Source of the DNA: Agroathelia rolfsii
Taxonomy: Eukaryota; Basidiomycota; Agaricomycetes; Amylocorticiales; Amylocorticiaceae
Direction: 5' to 3'
DNA length: 64,000 nucleotides
Assembly: GCA_018343915.1 (NCBI GenBank)
Contig: JABRWF010000002.1
Span: 434,001-498,000 of the forward strand
Shown: piece by piece, positions 57,896-64,000 of the stretch
Position numbering within the stretch: the stretch's first letter is position 1
Layout: each line of letters opens with the position of its first letter
Translations under genes and position numbers: made by a program
The notes under the pieces: model-generated
What the model was told of the DNA's origin: nothing
Databases searched by the model: none
Seen by the model: the letters and a program-made list of their open reading frames with translations, nothing else

Positions 57896-58248
57896 GGTTG
57901 GTCTTTTTTTATAGACCCGAGTTTTCGCGACACTTTGTATATACATTTGTGATTCTTTCTTTTTTTGTTGTTGTTGTACTTTCCATTTCATTTTACTACA
58001 GGATACCCACCTACCCACCCCCCACCTACTTTCTTCTTTGAGTTTACGATACTTATGACTTACGACATCTTTGGACGTTTTCATGATTTTTTTTTCTCTT
58101 CGTGTTTCATTGGTTCTCAAACATCTGTAATATGTGTAGTGTTGAATAGTCATATCTCCTTCGCGATCAGGGGCTGTAACCATAATTTGCCAAGCTTGGT
58201 AAGCTCAATAAATTAGACTTGATGTTTAAGATATTATAGTGGGGAGAC
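57896..58248. other. 3' flank of the kelch gene and tRNA upstream region
   Basis: T-rich 3' UTR-like sequence up to about 58100; no gene seen. Confidence 0.55.
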
Positions 58249-58348
58249 GCATCAGTGGTGTAGTGGTAACATGGAGTCTTCCCACTATGATCGCGTCACG
58301 TGATTACGGGCCGTGGCTCCGCGCCGGGTTCGATTCCCGGCTGATGCA
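58249..58348 (+). tRNA. tRNA-Gly(CCC) with a 29-nt intron
   Basis: The cloverleaf folds by eye. Acceptor GCATCAG/CTGATGC with discriminator A; D stem GTGT/ACAT; anticodon stem GAGTC/GGCTC; T arm CCGGG-TTCGATT-CCCGG. The loop reads TT-CCC-A, giving anticodon CCC. An intron at 58285-58313 sits in the canonical 37/38 position and contains GGG, which can pair with the anticodon as splicing endonuclease substrates do. Mature length is 71 nt before CCA. Internal A box (TGGTGTAGTGG) and B box (GGTTCGATTCC) are present, and a T run (58350-58354) ends it. It lies between two convergent protein genes. Confidence 0.92.
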
Positions 58349-58349
58349 G

Positions 58350-58354
58350 TTTTT
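58350..58354 (+). terminator. Pol III T-run terminator of the tRNA
   Basis: TTTTT starts two bases after the tRNA discriminator base, the usual Pol III stop signal. Confidence 0.7.
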
Positions 58355-58478
58355 CCTTCTTCTATATTTTTGTGTGAACTGTGTCTACTATTTTTCCTAT
58401 AGACAACCATTACATAATGTACAGCATGTCTTTAATACAAGAAATTACACAAACGAAGGGTTGCAGGGGCGAAAGAAG

Positions 58479-60493
58479 TTATTTGAGTGCCTTCTTAAGG
58501 GTCTAGAATAAGAAAGATGAATAAACCGATCAATTAGGATGAAAGGAATAACACATATGACCTACCTCCTCCATTTCCTCAATATTACTTGTGTCAACTC
58601 GCAAGATGTTCCTGCCGAGTGCCTTTTCGATTTGAGCCATCTGTGCCCATGTTTCCTTGTTGTGCACAAAGTTGATCGAGATTCCTTTTCTGCCAAAGCG
58701 ACCCGTTCGACCTGTTTGAAAAATGTCAATGAGCAATGTCAATAGTTGGTACTGAAAAGAAAAGAAAAAGTATGCTGCTCACCAATGCGGTGGATGTATG
58801 TTTCAAGGTCAGGCCGCATGTCGGCGCGGTTACCTTTCTCACGCTCATTCATCAGGGGCAGGTCATAGTTGACAACCATGTTTACTTGAAGGATGTCGAT
58901 CCCTCGAGCGATGACATTTGTCGTAATCAAAACCTTTTCTTTCCCTTCGCGGAATTGGTCGATGACAAGGTCACGTTCTGCAGCCTCTTTGGCACCGTGC
59001 AATGAAACTACCTTGTGACCTTCAGCCGTCATCCTGGCTGATATACGATCGGCGGTATGGCGATGCTAAATATAACAGTAATAAATAATCTGGAGTAGAA
59101 ATGATGGTCCATAGGTGTATACCTGACAGAAAATGATACTCTGTCCAATCGTGAGCATTTCATAGAGAAGCACGAGGATGTCATATTTGTGTTCTTCGTC
59201 CTTGCAGTCCATGTAAAATTGCCTGATACTGTCGACAGAAAGCTCTTCCTTTTGCAATTCAATCTTGTTCGCTTTAGGTGCGAACTTGGAAGCGAATGTA
59301 CGGACGACATCGGGGAACGTGGCCGAAAAGAGAACGATTTGAGGGCTGGGGTCTCTCGGAAGAAGACTATTGAAAAAAAGAAGGTCATCAAGAAAATTTC
59401 CTCTTATGTATTGTGTCTAAAAAAGAATAAGCCGCCCACTTTTTAACTCGGAGTGTTTGATCACCCAATCCGTCTTGGTCAAGCATGTTGTCCGCCTCAT
59501 CTAATACGAATACTTTGACATGTGTAGCATCAATGGTCTTTCGGCGCAAGAGATTCGCCATTGTGCCAGGCGTTCCGACTACAATGTGGGCCGTGATTTT
59601 AGAAGCTCCGACTGGAAGATTGTCTTTGATTGCGTATTCGGTTTGCACTGGTGTGTGCTTCCCCATGGCGACTACTACAGACATAATCTGCCGCGCCAAT
59701 TCTCGCGAGGGGGCTAAGCATAAAGCCTGATCAGAGTAAATGTAAGCCGGTGCGCCTTATGCAAAATCATGGGGGGAGTGACTCACTTGTGTCACGTTTT
59801 GAGAAAAGTCGACGCGACTTAGCATCGTGAGTACGAATGCAGCGGTCTTTCCTGTCCCTGACTGTGACTGCCCAATCATGTTTTGAGGTCTGGATGAAGC
59901 TATGAGTTTGGTCTCGTCATTGGCCCCACTTCAGATTGCCCTGATAACATACGGATTCGCCAACAATAAGGGCAACGCACGTTCCTGAATCTTCGAAGGC
60001 TTGCTGAACCCCATGTCATATAGTCCTTTCTGAAGCTCAGACGTCCTGATGATAGATGAGATCTACGATTGCAGACGTCTGGCGATCAAATAGCTCACAG
60101 CCCCAACTCTTCAAATGTCTTGACACTGTATAGAGGAGAGTTCGGATCCGCTTGTTGATCGGCAAGTGTAACCTAGAGTATAAGTTAGAAGTACTTTCCA
60201 TAAGCTGGTCAGATGAAGAACGCACAGTGACTTCATAGTTGGATTGAATAAGATCGGAGGGCTTGTCTGTCACAGGACATAGGTAAGATTCAGTCTCTTA
60301 TGATAACAGCAAGAAATTATCGTGCCTTCTTTAGGTTCAGGCGTTTCTTGTTCCTTTTCTTCTTTCTTATCAGCTAAAAAGAACCAGGTGGTGTTGCGCA
60401 GTTAACGCCATGTGTCTTCCGGGAGATGATATTGACCATAAGGTCGCTACCTGCTGCACCGGGAGTATAGAATCCTTCTGCATCCTTCTCCAT
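58479..60493 (-). CDS. DBP5: DEAD-box RNA helicase Dbp5 (mRNA export)
   Basis: Eleven minus-strand exons: 60493-60451, 60373-60326, 60266-60226, 60172-60099, 60045-59953, 59889-59787, 59726-59440, 59366-59123, 59065-58783, 58711-58566, 58502-58479; 461 aa, normal for Dbp5. It is the ATP-dependent helicase that remodels mRNPs at the cytoplasmic face of the nuclear pore. Motifs in order: [30 protein letters not shown] (Q motif), [13 protein letters not shown] (Walker A), [35 protein letters not shown] (DEAD), VLFSATFP (SAT), [24 protein letters not shown]. The last exon has only eight codons (TLKKALK). The first two exons are less certain: the exon 2 donor is either GC (GCACGA, 59-nt intron) or a GT 21 bases further on, and the start ATG and its donor rest on frame only. 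Confidence 0.9.
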
Positions 60494-62166
60494 ATTTATG
60501 AGAATATTTTCTGCCCGTAAGCTTGTAAGTATATTTCTCTTGTCGAAGATTGCAGAGTCTAGCAATAGCAACAACTGATGTCTGAACAACAATCAATAAC
60601 TCGGAAGTAAATTGATGAGCGCTCTGGAGCCACGTGACCTCGTGCACCCGGTCATTTCAAACTCCGTCATGGGAAACTCTAAGCTCATGTGCTACGTGAC
60701 CAGGTACTAGGATCAGGTCCCCAATATACTTTACTCCTTACCTATAATCACCATCGTGCTTCACAAGACTCATATTGTCACATCATCTGTAACTACTCGG
60801 CGGAGGATCTTTTCCCACCATGCGCTTCCTTATCCAGCTGACCTAAATTACGTACAGGGTCCACGGCCTCCCTTGGTACAAATGCGTATCTATCGCACAT
60901 TCATATCTGAAACGCCCCTGCTGGACTGATTTCCCTTAAGGCGGGCACTCATCCACGTCGAAAGATTAAATAATGCCACGAAACACGGGACATGGTCGGA
61001 TTTATTCTCGCGTATCTCAGGAAGTCAATTTTCCTAGGGCCAATGCTCGGAATATGCAAACAAGAGGACAAGATCTCACTGTTCCTCTCGGCTCTCTTAC
61101 AACAGCTTTATTTTCACCGAACAGATGGATTTTGAGCTTCTAAAATTCAGTTATGATCCACGATTGCATTGGTGCTCATGATGTCGTGTCAAAAAAAGAA
61201 GCCGGCGGTCATAAGCTCACTTGAAGAAATCGTTTGCTCCTGTCTTGTTGAGATCACTAGATGGACGGAGTATGTAGAGGTGGAGCTTCTTTGTGTCTTC
61301 CGCACGAAGTAATGTTGTGAACTGTTGTTGCATCAGATCGTCTTGATAACCATTGATCTACTCGCCGCGGTGTATTCAAAAGAGGGAGAGAAACCATTAG
61401 AGTTACTGTGCCGCCGATGTAATGCAGTATTGATAGTGCCAGTCCAGAGGCTCATCATTTCTCTTGCTCGACATGGGTCTGATGAGAGACCGGTCTATTG
61501 GTCCTTTGGGACCGGATGCGGTACATGACCGGATGAATGAGGAGTCGCGGCGTTAGACGGTGCAAGCTGCATGGAGACGGTCAACGGCTGATGGTACTGG
61601 TGTACCAAGCCTCGTATGGGATCAAGTGCAAAACGTGGCGCCACAGCTAAAAACGGTTCAAGGGGAAAACACAGATCATTAATGGCTTGGCGTCAGGACA
61701 TGACGTTCACTTGTCCCCGGGGACATACATCAATTTTACCCACACCACTAAGCGGGTGGCTTCCGAGTTTCACGATGTGATACAAGTCAAGAGATGATGA
61801 ATGGCTGGGTCATAGCCGTATTGCGGATGCGACGCGATCCGATGGCGTCTATGCTTCGCCTTCAACCCTATGTTTAGAAAAAGAATACACGCGAAAACGA
61901 ATCGTCAAATCTCTCCAGACTCGCACCGCTTGCGAGCCGGAAGATACACATGTACCCATGGGCCTGAAAGATGAACGGACTGAATTCATCTATCACTCGC
62001 AGGTCCGGGCTTCCTAAGTTGGCTGCCGTTCTGCATAACTGTGCCAGGATGAAAACGCATATAAGGCCCATCGTATAAGCACATTGCCAACCCATCACCG
62101 TTCCCTGTCCATCGAATCACCTCCTCTCCAGCTCTTCTTCTCTTCGTTCATAAAACGCATACAACA
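60494..62166. other. Divergent intergenic region between DBP5 (-) and the small NTF2-like gene (+)
   Basis: 1.7 kb with no gene I can support. Short frames such as 61325-61528 show no family. Promoters of both genes should lie at its ends. Confidence 0.5.
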
Positions 62167-62839
62167 ATGGAGAAGGCTACCTCATCTCGCCGCCAAACAA
62201 CCAGGACATCCACCAAAAGTCTCTGCACCCTCTCAGAATGGTCCAGAGTACACATAAAATCTGTCTTTGAGGCCAAGACAGACGAGAACTGCCTGGAGGC
62301 CATTGACTCCACATTCTCCCAAGACATTGCTGTCACCTTCAACGGCCAACCCATTCGCCGAGATGACATCAGAAAAATGGTAAGAGATTCATCATCATTA
62401 TGATTACGCATATAGTTAGCTCATATGGAAATGTACATAGGTTCTCTCTATGAGACATACAGCATGTGCAAATGGGCTATCAGTACACTGGGAACAAGCC
62501 GTCGAATTAGCAGATGACCCTAGAACTAATAGGGTAAGTCATGGATGATTTTTTATCATGTTCTCCGAGATGAAGTACTCACACTCCTTTCAGGGCGGGC
62601 GATTTGACGGCTTCTACATCCTCCGCGGCTTATCCAGGAGAGCACCAGACTCCGGTGAAGTTGAGGAGTATGAGCGCTATAAAAATGTTTCTGTAACGTG
62701 AGCATGGTCTTTGCAATCTCTCAAGAACTCTGCAAGCTAATCTGTCCATAATAGAATTGCCTCCGAGTCTTCGGATCCCAATGCCGACACTCGACGAATA
62801 GTCAGGCTTGATTACATCGCTTCAGACGTTAGAATATGA
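62167..62839 (+). CDS. Small NTF2-like (SnoaL-type) fold protein, function unknown
   Basis: Exons 62167-62379, 62441-62533, 62594-62697, 62755-62839; 164 aa. I recognise only a fold-level pattern: an N-terminal helix (SEWSRVHIKSVFEAKTDENC), the FSQDIAVTFNGQPIRRDDIR segment typical of SnoaL/NTF2-like cones (strand, then xNGxPxxRxxIR), and later strands VHWEQAVEL, GGRFDGFYILRG and RRIVRLDYIASD. No catalytic residues can be assigned. There is no signal peptide or membrane segment. The model rests on consistent GT-AG splicing and codon continuity. Confidence 0.6.
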
Positions 62840-64000
62840 TGACGATGATGATGATGCCCGTGGAGACCTTCAAACCTTAGATTTATTCGTAATATGTATT
62901 ATTTATATAGAGCTAGTGATACATCCCTCCTATTAGAAGACATTTGGATTAGACAAACTTAACATGCTGCAACGAAACTTGAAAAATTCTAAGTGATTGA
63001 TGGATGATATGATGCAAACGATATAAATATCTATTCGGTGTTGATTCTAATTTTGATGTCAGTGCTCTGTCAAATGGAGAATAGGCTAATACATTTTGAT
63101 GGCAGTAGTAACACACGTTACATACTTGCGCTGACAGGTAATACGTATCCATGTGCATATTTTTCTTGTTGTATAACAACTCAGGCGAATTCATGTTATG
63201 TACATTTGTCCGCATCGACCGGGCCTTCGACAGAGCAACCATCTATGCTGAGAAAAAAAATGAATATAAGCTCGTCGGCGTGACCGCCGCGGCGGACTCA
63301 AACCTGAGCTTGCCGAGTTTTCTCCCGTAAATGACAATGTGCATGGAGCTCCAGGTCAGTTCATAGCAGGAATACTGTCGGATAGAGAAAATATCGACGT
63401 TGCTTTGAATATTGATACCCCTGGTTGCAATGATGTGAAATATGATTCTGGAGAGAAAAGAGAAACTGTATCGGACAGGAAGGGATGGACTTTGGAATAC
63501 ATCAACAGCGTGATCATCAGACCTTGGTGCCGTTGAATTAACTTGGAAATTAAAGAGGGTCTTGATTCGAGAAGCCGCACAGGGTAGATCGGATGTACGG
63601 GCCCGCACGCTGCTCACACTCACTGTAAAGGTCTTCTTCTGGTATCACACTGGCAGCCGTTGCTTGGCACTCAAATCATGGTTTAGAGCGGCGAGCTGAG
63701 TAAAAGTATTCTTACATACGCTCACCACTTGGGTCGCAACAAGCGAAACGAGGGCCGCAGTGACGGCAGTATCCGAATGCTTGAAGAATAGGCGGCTCAG
63801 CCATCGGCGGACTAACAGTGAAGACCCTTGTAAAAATAACAGCTAAACAACTCGATGACACGATCGTGAGAGGACGTGATAATGTGATGAATGCACTCGG
63901 CTCTCAAGTCTGAACGCTTGTTAAACGCGGAATCTTGTGCGGCCCAGGTAACAAGAGCGAGCGGACCGCATTCCGTACCGAGACATACCGGTCCCGCACT
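62840..64000. other. Right edge of the window, no gene supported
   Basis: About 1.2 kb. A minus-strand frame at 63243-63623 has no recognisable family. A gene could begin beyond the edge. Confidence 0.45.

Noticed and set aside
1..64000. CRISPR arrays, operons, ribosome binding sites
   Set aside because: Spliceosomal introns and gene families show a eukaryotic nuclear genome; no direct-repeat/spacer arrays are present.

Overview
The window looks like nuclear DNA of a filamentous basidiomycete, most likely an Agaricomycete. Genes are split by many short introns (about 50-80 nt, GT...AG) that also cut tiny exons. The families fit that group: DUF6534 membrane proteins, a Zn2Cys6 regulator with a very long disordered middle, an F-box/LRR protein and a Sac7-type RhoGAP. 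The species cannot be told from the sequence. All gene models were spliced by hand from reading frame, splice signals and family landmarks. Every complete model closes in frame; the uncertain 5' ends are flagged.

Layout. 0-1 kb: the 3' part of an NMNAT/POF1-like adenylyltransferase gene. 0.9-13.8 kb: a four-unit tandem array. Each unit holds one intact DUF6534 membrane-protein gene with the same 8-exon structure, and the repeat boundary lies inside the NMNAT gene, so decayed NMNAT 3' ends sit between the copies. Two TA-targeted inverted-repeat elements sit side by side in the third unit. 14.7-17.3 kb: a GBD/FH3 (formin-type Rho-binding) protein without FH2. 18.4-28.2 kb: a second four-gene tandem array, medium-chain enoyl/quinone reductases of 352 aa each; the first copy lacks one intron. 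29.5-32.2 kb: a tandem-PH protein (Opy1-like). 34.9-38.7 kb: a 1032-aa Zn2Cys6 regulator. 40-41.7 kb: an intronless F-box protein, followed by a second copy of the fold-back element and about 3 kb with no gene I can support. 45.9-48.1 kb (minus): a Sac7-type RhoGAP. 48.8-49.4 kb: acyl-CoA-binding protein. 50.7-54.0 kb: a J-domain protein whose class-B C-terminal domain is separated from the J domain by about 600 disordered residues. 54.5-57.9 kb: a signal-peptide/kelch/single-TM protein with a long cytoplasmic tail. 58.2 kb: an intron-containing tRNA-Gly(CCC). 58.5-60.5 kb (minus): the DBP5 mRNA-export helicase. 62.2-62.8 kb: a small NTF2-like protein.

How it fits together. The right half is mostly housekeeping and cell-polarity genes (Dbp5, ACBP, tRNA, RhoGAP, GBD/FH3, PH). 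The left 28 kb is dominated by two independent fourfold tandem expansions separated by one single-copy gene, which is the pattern of fast-evolving accessory loci. DUF6534 proteins are multi-pass membrane proteins of unknown function and the reductases are metabolic; a link between the arrays is only an inference from proximity. The best evolutionary evidence is in the DUF6534 array: repeat junctions that gave copies 1-3 a new C-terminus, and paralogous empty sites that show exactly where the two transposable elements landed.
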